Source: Sinorhizobium terangae
GTDB lineage: Bacteria; Pseudomonadota; Alphaproteobacteria; Rhizobiales; Rhizobiaceae
Direction of reading: 5' to 3'
NCBI RefSeq assembly: GCF_029714365.1
Contig: NZ_CP121659.1
Coordinates: 1 to 64,000 of the forward strand
Length of the DNA stretch: 64,000 nucleotides
A program made the translations under genes and the position numbers. The notes below the pieces were generated by a model, which was not told the DNA's origin, did not search any database, and saw only the letters and a list, made by a program, of their open reading frames with translations. Shown piece by piece: positions 46,310 through 54,575 of this stretch. Each line of letters begins with the position of its first letter. The first letter of the stretch is position 1.

Positions 46310-47458
46310 ATGAGCGACACCAACACACAGCCGGCTGCCGTTGTGGCCGACGAAGCGGAAGCTTCCGGAGAGGCCGAGGCGGGCAGTAGTAGCACCGCCG
46401 CTCCCCGACAGGAGAGCAGCAAATCCACCACCTCCTTCTGGAGCCGAGCCGCGCGCCTTCTGCGCGGAGCGAGCCCGTCGAGCCTGCGCGAAGATCTCGC
46501 CGACGCTCTGATGACGGATGCGGACAGCAATGCCGCGTTCTCGCCCGAAGAGCGGGCAATGCTCAACAACATCCTGCGTTTCCGCGAGGTTCGCGTCGAG
46601 GACGTGATGGTGCCGCGCGCCGATATCGAGGCCGTGGACCAGAGCATCACGATCGGCGAGCTCATGGTCATATTCGAGGAGTCCGGACGCTCGCGCATGC
46701 CAGTCTACAACGAGGGCCTGGATGACCCGCGCGGCATGGTGCACATCCGCGATCTGCTCGCCTATGTCACCAAGCAGGCCCGCAACCGGCGCCGCAACGG
46801 CAAGGCGCAGCCGACGGTCCCGGTTGGGGCGGAACGGATGCCGAGGCAGCAACGAGCGGGTTTCGATCTTTCGCGTGTCGATCTCGGGAAGACAGTGGAA
46901 GAGGCCGGCATCGTTCGCCAGGTCCTGTTCGTGCCGCCGTCGATGCTGGCCTCGGACCTGATGCAGCGGATGCAGGCGGCGCGCATCCAGATGGCGCTCG
47001 TCATCGATGAATACGGAGGCACGGACGGTCTCGTGTCGCTGGAGGACATCGTCGAGATGGTCGTCGGAGATATCGAGGACGAGCATGACGATGAAGAGGT
47101 CATGTTCGCGCGCAGCTCGGATGATGTCTTCGTCGCCGATGCCCGCGTCGAACTGGAAGAGATCGCCGAGGCGATCGGCCCGGATTTCGACGTGCGCGAG
47201 CAGCTCGAGGACGTCGACACGCTCGGCGGACTGGTTTTCGCTTCGCTCGGACGCATTCCGGTGCGCGGCGAAGTGGTCCAGGCCATTCCTGGTTTTGAGT
47301 TTCAGATCCTCGATGCCGACCCGCGGCGCGTCAAACGGGTGCGCATCATGCGCAAGCGCCCGCTGGCCCGTCGCCGGGTAGTGAAAACGGAGCGGGAAAC
47401 GCCCGTCGGCCGCGACGCCGAGGTCGGTGCCGGATCGCAGCCGACGCCGGAACAATAG
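46310..47458 (+). CDS. CorC/TlyC-like hemolysin-family CBS-domain protein
   Basis: A 382-residue cytosolic protein with paired CBS domains (about 95-220; VPRADIEAVDQSITIGELMV and LVIDEYGGTDGLVSLEDIVE) and a C-terminal transporter-associated domain. It lacks the membrane DUF21 domain of full CNNM transporters, so it matches the short CorC/YbeX group. It follows ybeY by 12 bases and precedes lnt, a conserved order. Magnesium/cobalt efflux support is inferred from the family. Confidence 0.88.
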   Translation: MSDTNTQPAAVVADEAEASGEAEAGSSSTAAPRQESSKSTTSFWSRAARLLRGASPSSLREDLADALMTDADSNAAFSPEERAMLNNILRFREVRVEDVMVPRADIEAVDQSITIGELMVIFEESGRSRMPVYNEGLDDPRGMVHIRDLLAYVTKQARNRRRNGKAQPTVPVGAERMPRQQRAGFDLSRVDLGKTVEEAGIVRQVLFVPPSMLASDLMQRMQAARIQMALVIDEYGGTDGLVSLEDIVEMVVGDIEDEHDDEEVMFARSSDDVFVADARVELEEIAEAIGPDFDVREQLEDVDTLGGLVFASLGRIPVRGEVVQAIPGFEFQILDADPRRVKRVRIMRKRPLARRRVVKTERETPVGRDAEVGAGSQPTPEQ

Positions 47459-47505
47459 CTTCGCTTCACGGTCTCAGCGAAACCGCAAACGATCTGGGAT
47501 AGCCC

Positions 47506-47522
47506 AAAATCGATTCGATTTT
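47506..47522. repeat. Short inverted repeat in the corC-lnt gap
   Basis: AAAATCG-ATT-CGATTTT, 7-bp perfect arms. It resembles the inner part of the intergenic repeat after rpoN. The rest of the 197-base gap shows nothing clear. Confidence 0.5.
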
Positions 47523-47655
47523 CTGGCGCAAGGCCATGCTGTGCAACGTATGCGATCGGGACAAGCAGCCGCTTTTTTGGAAGACTGCCGCGGAATGATT
47601 CGGTGGTTTTTCCTGCGCATGGTCGAGGTGCGATTCTGCGTCTATTGGAGGCTGT

Positions 47656-49251
47656 ATGGCAGGGCTGGCAGGCAGGATTATGCTCATCTCCGGGGCGTTG
47701 CGGGTATTCATTGCCTTCGTCGCGGGGCTCTTGACCGTTCTCACCCAGCCGCCTTTCGGTATCTTCGCGGCCGCTTTCGTCTCGTTCCCTGTCCTCGTCT
47801 GGCTTATCGACGGCGCGCCGGGTGATCCTGAGAGGGGCCGGCTCGGCAGGCTTTGGCCGGCCTTGTCGATCGGCTGGAGCTTCGGCTTCGGCTACTTTCT
47901 TGGCGGCCTTTGGTGGCTTGGCAATGCCTTGCTGATCGAGGCGGATCTGTTTGCCTGGGCGCTGCCGCTCGCCGTTGTCGGCCTGCCTGCCTTTCTCGCG
48001 CTCTTTTACGCCCTCGCAGTCGCGCTGGCGCGTTGTATCTGGTCGGATGGCCTGGGCAGGATCGCCGCCCTTGCATTCGGCTTCGGCATCGCGGAATGGC
48101 TCCGCGGCTTTCTGTTCACGGGCTTTCCCTGGAATGCCATCGGGTATGCGTTGATGCCGATGCCCGTGATGATGCAGTCGGCGAGCGTCGTGAACCTTGC
48201 AACGATGAATATGCTCGCGGTCTTCGTGTTTGCAGCGCCGGCTCTCGTCGCCACCGGAAAGGGCGCGCGTGCGGGCCTCGCGATTGCCGTCGCGCTCTTT
48301 GGCGCGCATCTGGCTTTCGGCTTCTATCGCCTTTCACAGCCGGCGCCCCAACCGCTGGCGCCTGAGTTGACGGTGCGCCTGGTTCAGCCGGTGGTCGATC
48401 AGGCGAAAAAGCTTGATGACCGCGAACGCTCATCGGTCTTCGAGGAGCATCTCGCTCTCACGACCGCACCGGCCAAGGATGGCGGAAAACGTCCGGACAT
48501 CATTGTTTGGCCGGAAACCTCGATCCCGTTCATACTCACCGACAACCCGGACGCGCTGGCACGCATCGCTGAGGTCTTGGACGACGGGCAGATCCTCATT
48601 GCCGGCGCTGTCCGCGTCGAGGATGCCGGGGCCGGCCTGCCGCGGCGCTTTTACAACTCGATCTATGTTATCGACGATCGCGGCCAGATCGTCGGTGCCG
48701 CAGACAAGGTTCACCTCGTCCCCTTCGGCGAATATCTGCCGTTCGAGGATGTTCTTGCCTCCTGGGGGCTAAGCGCTGTCGCTGCCTCGATGCCCGGCGG
48801 CTTTTCGCCTGCCCAAAGCCGTGCGCTTCTTACGCTGCCGGGCGGCAGGACGGCCTATCCACTCATCTGCTATGAAGCGATCTTCCCCGAAGAGATCGAT
48901 GGCAACGCTCCGCTAGCCGACTTCCTGCTCAACATCACCAACGACGCCTGGTTCGGCGACACACCCGGTCCGCGCCAGCATTTTCATCAGGCGCAGTTGC
49001 GTGCAGTCGAGACTGGAACGCCGATGATCCGGGCAGCCAACAGCGGTATATCAGCAATTGTTGATGCACGTGGTGTTTTAGTGGTAGGATTGGGATACAA
49101 TTACAAGGGGGTTACAGACACAATTCTGCCGGGAAAAATGCTTAGCGTAACGGATGCTGCCACGCGCTGCCGAATCTTCTGGTTAACAGCCGGAATACTC
49201 TTTTTGGTTGCAGCGATTTCGCGCGCTGGTTTTAATATTAGGAAGAATTGA
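47656..49251 (+). CDS. lnt: Apolipoprotein N-acyltransferase Lnt (ActA of acid-tolerance work)
   Basis: Adds the third acyl chain to lipoproteins. The 531-residue protein has about six N-terminal transmembrane helices and a nitrilase-like periplasmic domain. The catalytic triad is visible as E287 (VWPETSIPF), K351 (ADKVHLVPFGEYLPFE) and C405 (LICYEAIFPE). The S. meliloti/medicae homolog was found as actA, a gene needed for growth at low pH. GGAGG precedes the ATG. The stop codon overlaps a candidate promoter for phrR. Confidence 0.95.
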   Translation: MAGLAGRIMLISGALRVFIAFVAGLLTVLTQPPFGIFAAAFVSFPVLVWLIDGAPGDPERGRLGRLWPALSIGWSFGFGYFLGGLWWLGNALLIEADLFAWALPLAVVGLPAFLALFYALAVALARCIWSDGLGRIAALAFGFGIAEWLRGFLFTGFPWNAIGYALMPMPVMMQSASVVNLATMNMLAVFVFAAPALVATGKGARAGLAIAVALFGAHLAFGFYRLSQPAPQPLAPELTVRLVQPVVDQAKKLDDRERSSVFEEHLALTTAPAKDGGKRPDIIVWPETSIPFILTDNPDALARIAEVLDDGQILIAGAVRVEDAGAGLPRRFYNSIYVIDDRGQIVGAADKVHLVPFGEYLPFEDVLASWGLSAVAASMPGGFSPAQSRALLTLPGGRTAYPLICYEAIFPEEIDGNAPLADFLLNITNDAWFGDTPGPRQHFHQAQLRAVETGTPMIRAANSGISAIVDARGVLVVGLGYNYKGVTDTILPGKMLSVTDAATRCRIFWLTAGILFLVAAISRAGFNIRKN

Positions 49252-49276
49252 CCTAAAACCCCTAAAATTGCATAGT
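49248..49276 (+). promoter_or_regulatory. Candidate phrR promoter overlapping the lnt stop
   Basis: TTGACC (49248-49253), 17 bases, CATAGT (49271-49276). The spacer contains two direct copies of CCTAAAA (49252-49258, 49261-49267). TTAGG at 49238-49242 faces CCTAA at 49252-49256. Confidence 0.45.
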
Positions 49277-49397
49277 GGCCGAATCCCTCAACCTTCACCC
49301 ACGGGTGGGGCTCTTGATTGCCGGCAAGGTTGCAAAGGAGCGATCTGCGCGATGCCAGGTTGCGGGCACCCGAAACAGCGTGTTTAGGAACGCGGAC

Positions 49398-49817
49398 ATG
49401 ATTGAAAACAAGAAGAAGCCGAACCCGATCGACATTCATGTCGGGAGCAGGATTCGCCTCCGCAGGACGATGCTGGGCATGAGCCAGGAAAAGCTCGGCG
49501 AAGCCCTGGGGATCACCTTCCAACAGATCCAGAAATACGAGAAGGGAACGAACCGCGTTGGCGCGAGCCGTCTGCAGAACATTTCTGCTATCCTCAACGT
49601 TCCGGTGTCGTTCTTCTTCGAGGATGCCCCCGGGGAAGGCGCCGGCGGCGCATCCGGCATGGCCGAAGCCTCCAGCTCCAACTACGTGGTTGATTTTCTG
49701 TCGTCCTCCGAAGGACTTCAGCTCAATCGGGCCTTCGTCAAGATTTCCGACCCGAAGGTACGGCGGAAGTTGGTCGACCTGGTAAAGGCATTGGCCGCCG
49801 AGGCGGAAAGCGAATAG
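49398..49817 (+). CDS. phrR: XRE-family regulator PhrR
   Basis: A 139-residue helix-turn-helix protein; the DNA-binding domain (about 12-70) contains LRRTMLGMSQEKLGEALGIT and IQKYEKGTNR. phrR was described directly downstream of actA (lnt) in Sinorhizobium as a low-pH-induced regulator, and this gene has the same position and size. ATG 49398 is taken because the upstream 41 codons are not conserved-looking and a promoter lies at 49248. Followed by a strong terminator. Confidence 0.87.
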   Translation: MIENKKKPNPIDIHVGSRIRLRRTMLGMSQEKLGEALGITFQQIQKYEKGTNRVGASRLQNISAILNVPVSFFFEDAPGEGAGGASGMAEASSSNYVVDFLSSSEGLQLNRAFVKISDPKVRRKLVDLVKALAAEAESE

Positions 49818-49844
49818 CCAGCGCGGTTCACAGACCACAAAAAC

Positions 49845-49870
49845 AAAGCGGCCTGAGTGCCGCTTTTTTT
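49845..49870 (+). terminator. Rho-independent terminator of phrR
   Basis: Perfect 8-bp arms AAAGCGGC (49845-49852) and GCCGCTTT (49859-49866), 6-base loop, T tract to 49870. It lies 28 bases after the phrR stop. Confidence 0.9.
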
Positions 49871-49986
49871 GCGCGCTTCGCCCTGCGGCGCGGCGCTCTT
49901 GCCAAACGCGCAACCGTCGCTGCCGCACTCTTGAATCGGGTAGGATTCAAGGAGACATGCAGGTTGAGATTTCGGCTGGCAATACC

Positions 49987-50008
49987 GATATAAAGATATA
50001 TTTATGTC
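49987..50008. promoter_or_regulatory. AT-rich palindromic operator at the metK promoter (SahR/SamR-like)
   Basis: A 22-bp imperfect palindrome: left half GATATAAAGAT, right half ATATTTATGTC; 18 of 22 positions are symmetric. It overlaps a plausible -10 (CGATAT, 49986-49991) that has GTTGAG 17 bases upstream. The AAAGATATnTTT-type core resembles sites of ArsR-family methionine-cycle regulators in alphaproteobacteria as I recall them. It lies 75 bases before the metK ATG. Confidence 0.5.
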
Positions 50009-50082
50009 GTTGTTCGCTTGTTTTTCGGCGGCAAAACCACTAACACGTTCGCACCGCTTCTTTCATTGAGGGGACTTCCCGC

Positions 50083-51366
50083 ATGCGCGCAAACTACCTG
50101 TTCACGAGTGAATCCGTAGCCGAAGGTCATCCGGACAAAGTGTGTGACCGTATTTCCGACGAGATCGTCGATCTGGTCTACCGCGAGGCGGCGAAGACGG
50201 GTGTCGATCCCTGGGGTGTGCGCATTGCCTGTGAGACACTGGCAACGACGAACCGCGTCGTGATTGCCGGCGAAGTCCGCCTGCCGCCGAGTCTGCTGAA
50301 GAAGGACAAGAACGGCAACGAAGTCATCAATCCTTCGAAGTTCAAGTCCGCCGCCCGCAAGGCGATCCGCGACATCGGCTACGAGCAGGACGGTTTCCAC
50401 TGGAAGACGGCGAAGATCGACGTGCTCCTGCACTTCCAGTCGGCGCACATCGCGCAAGGCGTCGACAACGCTTCGGACAAGCAGGGCGAGGAAGGTGCCG
50501 GCGACCAGGGCATCATGTTTGGCTATGCTTGCCGCGAGACGTCCGAATTGATGCCGGCGCCGCTCTACTACTCGCACCGCATCCTGCAGACGCTCGCCGC
50601 TGCCCGCAAGAAGGGCGAAGGCGAAGTCGCCAAGCTCGGCCCCGACGCGAAGAGCCAGGTGACCGTGCGCTATGTCGATGGCAAGCCGGCCGAAGTCACC
50701 TCGATCGTGCTTTCGACGCAGCATCTCGATGAGAGCTGGGATTCCACCAAGGTCCGCTCCGTCGTCGAACCCTATATCCGCGAAGCGCTTTCCGATCTGA
50801 AGATCTCCGACGATTGCACCTGGTACATCAACCCGACCGGCAAGTTCGTCATCGGCGGACCTGACGGCGACGCTGGCCTCACCGGCCGCAAGATCATCGT
50901 TGACACCTATGGTGGCGCGGCCCCGCATGGCGGCGGCGCCTTCTCGGGCAAGGATACGACCAAGGTCGACCGTTCGGCCGCTTACGCCGCGCGCTACCTG
51001 GCGAAGAACGTCGTTGCAGCCGGCCTTTCCGACCGCTGCACGATCCAGCTCTCCTATGCGATCGGTGTCGCCCAGCCGCTGTCGATCTATGTCGATCTGC
51101 ACGGAACCGGCAAGGTCACGGAAGATCAGGTCGAAAACGCCATTCGCAAGACGATGGATCTCTCGCCGACCGGCATCCGCCGTCATCTCGACCTCAACAA
51201 GCCGATCTACGCCAAGACCGCCGCTTACGGCCATTTCGGCCGCAAGGCCGGTCGCGATGGTTCGTTCTCCTGGGAGAAGCTCGATCTCGTCAAGCCGCTC
51301 AAGGAAGCGATCGAGCTTGACGCGGCCTCCTACTCCGTGCCGAGAGCATCCGGCCGCGCTGCCTGA
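50083..51366 (+). CDS. metK: S-adenosylmethionine synthase
   Basis: Makes SAM from methionine and ATP. The 427-residue protein is slightly longer than the E. coli enzyme, as usual in alphaproteobacteria. Signatures are [20 protein letters not shown] at the N-terminus, [12 protein letters not shown] in the middle and [28 protein letters not shown] upstream of ATG. The leader holds a palindromic operator, and I see no SAM riboswitch. A terminator hairpin follows. Confidence 0.97.
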   Translation: MRANYLFTSESVAEGHPDKVCDRISDEIVDLVYREAAKTGVDPWGVRIACETLATTNRVVIAGEVRLPPSLLKKDKNGNEVINPSKFKSAARKAIRDIGYEQDGFHWKTAKIDVLLHFQSAHIAQGVDNASDKQGEEGAGDQGIMFGYACRETSELMPAPLYYSHRILQTLAAARKKGEGEVAKLGPDAKSQVTVRYVDGKPAEVTSIVLSTQHLDESWDSTKVRSVVEPYIREALSDLKISDDCTWYINPTGKFVIGGPDGDAGLTGRKIIVDTYGGAAPHGGGAFSGKDTTKVDRSAAYAARYLAKNVVAAGLSDRCTIQLSYAIGVAQPLSIYVDLHGTGKVTEDQVENAIRKTMDLSPTGIRRHLDLNKPIYAKTAAYGHFGRKAGRDGSFSWEKLDLVKPLKEAIELDAASYSVPRASGRAA

Positions 51367-51474
51367 CATCGCCGTTGACGGGGCATCTCCAGCGCCGCGA
51401 AGCCACGGGGCGTTGAAAAATATTGCAATGGTCCGGTGCACTGCTATTCAGGCGCACCACATTGCGGGATCAAG

Positions 51475-51504
51475 AGCGGATGCTCCCGGTGGAGTGTCCG
51501 CTTT
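51475..51504 (+). terminator. Terminator hairpin after metK
   Basis: 12-bp stem AGCGGATGCTCC/GGAGTGTCCGCT (two G-U pairs, no mismatch) with CGGT tetraloop, then TTTGCTGTTT-like sequence. It lies between metK and trmB, only 22 bases before the trmB start, so trmB either reads through it or starts very near it. Confidence 0.65.
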
Positions 51505-51525
51505 GCTGTTTGAAGGAAGATCGTG

Positions 51526-52224
51526 ATGACCGAACCGCGCCGCGCCAGAGCCACGGAGGCCTTCTTTGGCCGCCGCAAGGGCAAGCCCTTGCGCGAACGC
51601 CAGGCTGCCCATCTCGAGCATCTGCTCCCCACGCTCCGGCTCGATCTCGCCGAGCCGGCGCCGGCTGACCTGGCGACGCTCTTCCCGCAGCCGGTGAGGC
51701 GCATTCGCCTGGAAATCGGTTTCGGTGGCGGGGAACATCTCGTCCACCGCGCCGCGGAGGATCCGGCAACCGGCTTTATCGGCGTCGAGCCCTTCGTCAA
51801 CTCGATGGCGAAGCTGCTCGGACAGATCGAGGCGCGAAAGCTTACCAATGTCCGGCTCTATGACGACGACGCGACGCAGGTGCTGGACTGGCTGCCCGAG
51901 GCTTCAGTCGACCAGATCGATCTGCTCTATCCCGATCCCTGGCCGAAGCGTAAGCACTGGAAGCGGCGCTTCGTTTCCAAGGTCAACCTGGACCGGTTCG
52001 CGCGCATCCTGAACCCTGGCGGGCTCTTCTGCTTCGCCTCGGATATCGACACCTACGTCAATTGGACGCTGCTTCACTGCCGCGACCACGCAGCCTTCGA
52101 GTGGACGGCCGAAAAATCGGCCGATTGGCTCACGCCTTTCGCGGGATGGCCGAGCACGCGCTACGAGGCCAAGGCGCGCCGGGAAGGACGGAACTCCGCC
52201 TATCTCACGTTCCGGCGCGTTTAG
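51526..52224 (+). CDS. trmB: tRNA (guanine-N7)-methyltransferase TrmB
   Basis: Makes m7G46 in tRNA. The 232-residue class I methyltransferase has the SAM motif [20 protein letters not shown] and the substrate motif [20 protein letters not shown] 51526 is preceded by GAAGGAAGA. Follows metK, which makes its methyl donor; the two are adjacent in S. meliloti too. Confidence 0.95.
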   Translation: MTEPRRARATEAFFGRRKGKPLRERQAAHLEHLLPTLRLDLAEPAPADLATLFPQPVRRIRLEIGFGGGEHLVHRAAEDPATGFIGVEPFVNSMAKLLGQIEARKLTNVRLYDDDATQVLDWLPEASVDQIDLLYPDPWPKRKHWKRRFVSKVNLDRFARILNPGGLFCFASDIDTYVNWTLLHCRDHAAFEWTAEKSADWLTPFAGWPSTRYEAKARREGRNSAYLTFRRV

Positions 52225-52237
52225 AATCTTGGATTTG

Positions 52238-52338
52238 GCCCCTCATCGTGTCGCTCGCGGGGAGAGGGGGGACTGAGGCGACTTCGCGAGCCATCTTCTC
52301 CCCGCTGGCGGGAGTGGCCGGCAGGCCGGATGAGGGGC
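52238..52338. repeat. Rhizobial intergenic inverted repeat (about 101 bp)
   Basis: Terminal arms GCCCCTCATC (52238-52247) and GATGAGGGGC (52329-52338), with inner GGGGAGAGG and CTTCTCCCCGC segments. This composition is common in rhizobial intergenic palindromic repeats. It lies between convergent trmB and the DUF1150 gene and may act as a shared transcript end. Confidence 0.75.
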
Positions 52339-52360
52339 GTTCACGCGCCCGTACTGCCGC

Positions 52361-52618
52361 TCAGTGCAGGCTGACGGTGCGAAGATCGTCTTCGGCCGCC
52401 TTGAAGAAGGTGCTGGAGCGATTGTCGGTCAAAAGGATCGGCGTGCCGTCGGCGCCGAACAGGGCCCACAGATCGATTCCGGGGCCCATCTCAGGAGCTT
52501 CCGGGAAACAACGGGAGACCTCCTCCGAACGCATCTTGCGGATATAGCCGACTTCGCCCTCGCCAAGATGGGCGAGGTCGTTCTTCGACAGCGATGTGTT
52601 GATGGTTTTCAGTCCCAT
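52361..52618 (-). CDS. DUF1150 family protein
   Basis: An 85-residue small protein. The region GEGEVGYIRKMRSEEVSR and the late WALFGADGTPILLTDNRSST match DUF1150, a family that sits next to Hsp20 genes in alphaproteobacteria. Function unknown. SD GGAG just before ATG. It is 47 bases downstream of the hsp20 stop on the same strand, so it is probably part of the heat-shock transcript. Confidence 0.87.
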   Translation of the reverse strand: MGLKTINTSLSKNDLAHLGEGEVGYIRKMRSEEVSRCFPEAPEMGPGIDLWALFGADGTPILLTDNRSSTFFKAAEDDLRTVSLH

Positions 52619-52665
52619 GGTGATACTCCGTGGTCGCCGGACAGGGGAGAATCCCGCCGGTTATC

Positions 52666-53097
52666 CTACTCTGGGACGGAAATGTTAATTTTCTTTACCA
52701 TACGCACCGGCTCCGGCCGCACGAGGTCGACGGAAAGAAGACCGTTGCGCAACTCGGCTCCCAGAACCTTCATGCCGTCGGCGAGAACAAAGGTGCGCTG
52801 GAACTGGCGGGCGGCAATGCCGCGGTGCAGGTATTCCCGCTCGCCCGTATCGACCTGGCGGCCCCGAATGACCAGCTGGTTTTCTTCCGTCGTGACGTCT
52901 AGGTCCTCCTCGGAGAAGCCGGCGACGGCGAGCGTGATCCGAAGCCGCTCCGGCGCATCCGAAGATGCGTCGCCGCGAATGCGCTCGATATTGTAGGGTG
53001 GGTATCCGTCATTGCCCTTGGCGATGCGCTCAAGGGTCTTTTCCATGGTGTCAAAGCCCAGCAGTAGCGGGCTGGTAAAGGGCGTAATCCTGCTCAT
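52666..53097 (-). CDS. Small heat-shock protein (Hsp20/IbpA family)
   Basis: ATP-independent holdase chaperone. The 143-residue protein has an alpha-crystallin domain (about 35-125; LRITLAVAGFSEEDLDVTTE, QLVIRGRQ) and a C-terminal segment GLLSVDLVRPEP. The N-terminal TPLLLGF-type start resembles IbpA. Upstream sequence shows a RpoH-type promoter and a ROSE-like thermometer that pairs with its SD AAGGA. Possibly in an operon with the DUF1150 gene. Confidence 0.92.
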   Translation of the reverse strand: MSRITPFTSPLLLGFDTMEKTLERIAKGNDGYPPYNIERIRGDASSDAPERLRITLAVAGFSEEDLDVTTEENQLVIRGRQVDTGEREYLHRGIAARQFQRTFVLADGMKVLGAELRNGLLSVDLVRPEPVRMVKKINISVPE

Positions 53098-53099
53098 TG

Positions 53100-53134
53100 C
53101 CCAAGTCCTTGCATCTCAAGCGACCATCTTTGGG
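53100..53134 (-). promoter_or_regulatory. ROSE-like RNA thermometer hairpin in the hsp20 leader
   Basis: On the minus strand the leader can fold as CCCAA (53134-53130) with TTGGG (53104-53100), then GTC, a bulged G, and CTTG pairing with CAAG and GAC around a 5-base loop. The anti-SD part reads TCGCT, matching the ROSE box UYGCU, opposite the SD AAGGA (53110-53106). A bulged G in this position is the ROSE hallmark. The fold was drawn by hand. Confidence 0.65.
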
Positions 53135-53161
53135 GACCTGCCAAGCAGCATCCACGCCGCA

Positions 53162-53190
53162 ATATGGTAGCTGTGAGCAACGAGTGCAAG
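53162..53190 (-). promoter_or_regulatory. RpoH-type promoter of hsp20
   Basis: Minus strand CTTGCA (53190-53185), 17 bases, CCATAT (53167-53162). Compared with CTTGAA-N17-CCATAT this is five of six and six of six with exact spacing. The resulting leader of about 60 nt contains the ROSE-like hairpin. Confidence 0.7.
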
Positions 53191-53361
53191 CCGCTTGCCT
53201 CGGCTGCGCACGCAAATCATAGTTCGCTGCGCCAAATCAGAGCGGGAAGTGGAAATGCGAAGCGCTTTTCTGTCCGAATCCTGCTTCAATGTCTTAGAGA
53301 ATTGGCCATGTTCGTGGATCGAAGAGATCCGCTATCATCGTGGCCCAGGAGGATCGAGAAA

Positions 53362-54306
53362 GTGTCAAGCGCGAGAAAGATAATCATCGACACCGATCCC
53401 GGCCAGGACGATGCAGCCGCCATCATGCTCGCATTCGGCAGTCCGGAGGAGATCGACGTCCTAGGCATCACCACCGTCGCCGGCAACGTTCCGCTTTCGC
53501 TGACGGCCCGCAACGCACGCATCATCTGCGAGCTTTGCAACAGGACGGATGTGAAAGTCTTTGCCGGTGCCGAGCGGCCGGTCGCGCGTCCGCTGGTCAC
53601 GGCCGAGCATGTCCATGGCAAGTCGGGGCTCGATGGGCCGGATCTGGCGGAGCCGACGATGCCCCTGCAGGAGCAGGACGCCGTCGATTTCATCATCGAG
53701 ACCCTGCTCGCCGAGGATGCGGGCACGGTCACGCTCTGCACCCTAGGCCCCTTGACCAACATTGCCCTTGCCCTGACCAAGGCGCCGGAGATCGCGCCGC
53801 GGGTACGCGAGCTCGTGATGATGGGCGGCGGATTTTTCGAGGGCGGCAATATCACGCCGGCGGCGGAGTTCAATATCTACGTCGATCCGGAAGCCGCCGA
53901 AATCGTTTTCCGCTCCGGCATCCCGATCGTGATGATGCCGCTCGACGTCACCCACCGCGTCCTGACCCACAAAGCCCGCGTCCAGAAGATTCGCGAGATC
54001 GGCAGTCCAGCGGCGATCGCGATGGCCGAAATGCTGGAGTTCTTCGAGCGCTTCGACATCGAAAAATATGGTACGGACGGCGGGCCGCTGCATGACCCGA
54101 CGGTGATCGCCTACCTCCTGCGGCCGGAACTGTTCACCGGGCGCGACTGCAATGTCGAGATCGAGACGGCGTCCGCCCTGACGGCCGGCATGACCGTCGT
54201 CGACTGGTGGCAGGTGACAGGCCGCGAGCACAATGCCAAGGTCATGCGCCACATCGACGACGAGGGCTTTTTCGATCTCCTCACCGAGCGCCTGGCGCGC
54301 ATCTAG
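53362..54306 (+). CDS. Inosine-uridine preferring nucleoside hydrolase family protein
   Basis: Cleaves ribonucleosides to base and ribose. The 314-residue protein has the calcium-site N-terminal motif IIIDTDPGQDDAAAIMLA, then TLCTLGPLTNIALAL, the MMGGGFFEGGNITPAAEFNI region and HDPTVIAYLL with the catalytic histidine region. The start is GTG 53362 with AGGAGG nine bases upstream; upstream in-frame ATGs lack an SD. A ribokinase gene lies 3 kb away on the other strand and could use the released ribose. Confidence 0.88.
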   Translation: MSSARKIIIDTDPGQDDAAAIMLAFGSPEEIDVLGITTVAGNVPLSLTARNARIICELCNRTDVKVFAGAERPVARPLVTAEHVHGKSGLDGPDLAEPTMPLQEQDAVDFIIETLLAEDAGTVTLCTLGPLTNIALALTKAPEIAPRVRELVMMGGGFFEGGNITPAAEFNIYVDPEAAEIVFRSGIPIVMMPLDVTHRVLTHKARVQKIREIGSPAAIAMAEMLEFFERFDIEKYGTDGGPLHDPTVIAYLLRPELFTGRDCNVEIETASALTAGMTVVDWWQVTGREHNAKVMRHIDDEGFFDLLTERLARI

Positions 54307-54320
54307 GTTCACCTCTTCGG

Positions 54321-54478
54321 CGCCCCTAAGACCCCTCCCCACAAGGGAGAGGGGCTTACCCGCCGCACCTCTACGCCTCCAATGCGCGGCTGCGCAGGAC
54401 GCAAGGGATGCGAATGGCAGGCGATTGCCGCGAGTTCCGAAGCGCTCCCCCTTGTGGGGAGGGTTGGGGAGGGGCTCG
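54321..54478. repeat. Large inverted repeat of rhizobial intergenic type
   Basis: The left arm (54321-54355, with CCCCTCCCCACAAGGGAGAG) and the right arm (54445-54478, with CTCCCCCTTGTGGGGAGGG) are near-complementary over about 30 bases and enclose about 90 bases. Fills the gap between convergent nucleoside hydrolase and chemoreceptor genes. Confidence 0.75.
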
Positions 54479-54527
54479 TTCAGATCGGGCTTGTGCAACC
54501 GCTCACCGCTTCCGACCCCTCAAGCGA

Positions 54528-54553
54528 AAACGGCGCCCGATCGGGCGCCGTTT
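54528..54553. terminator. Perfect palindrome downstream of the chemoreceptor gene
   Basis: A 26-base perfect palindrome with half-site AAACGGCGCCCGA. It ends 23 bases after the chemoreceptor stop on the minus strand, where TTTT follows the hairpin. Likely its terminator. Confidence 0.75.
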
Positions 54554-54575
54554 CGTTGTTGGTTACGTGGTCTGA

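Noticed and set aside
49900..50082. SAM riboswitch in the metK leader
   Set aside because: No SAM-I, SAM-II or SAM/SAH pseudoknot pattern could be drawn; the palindromic site explains the leader better.
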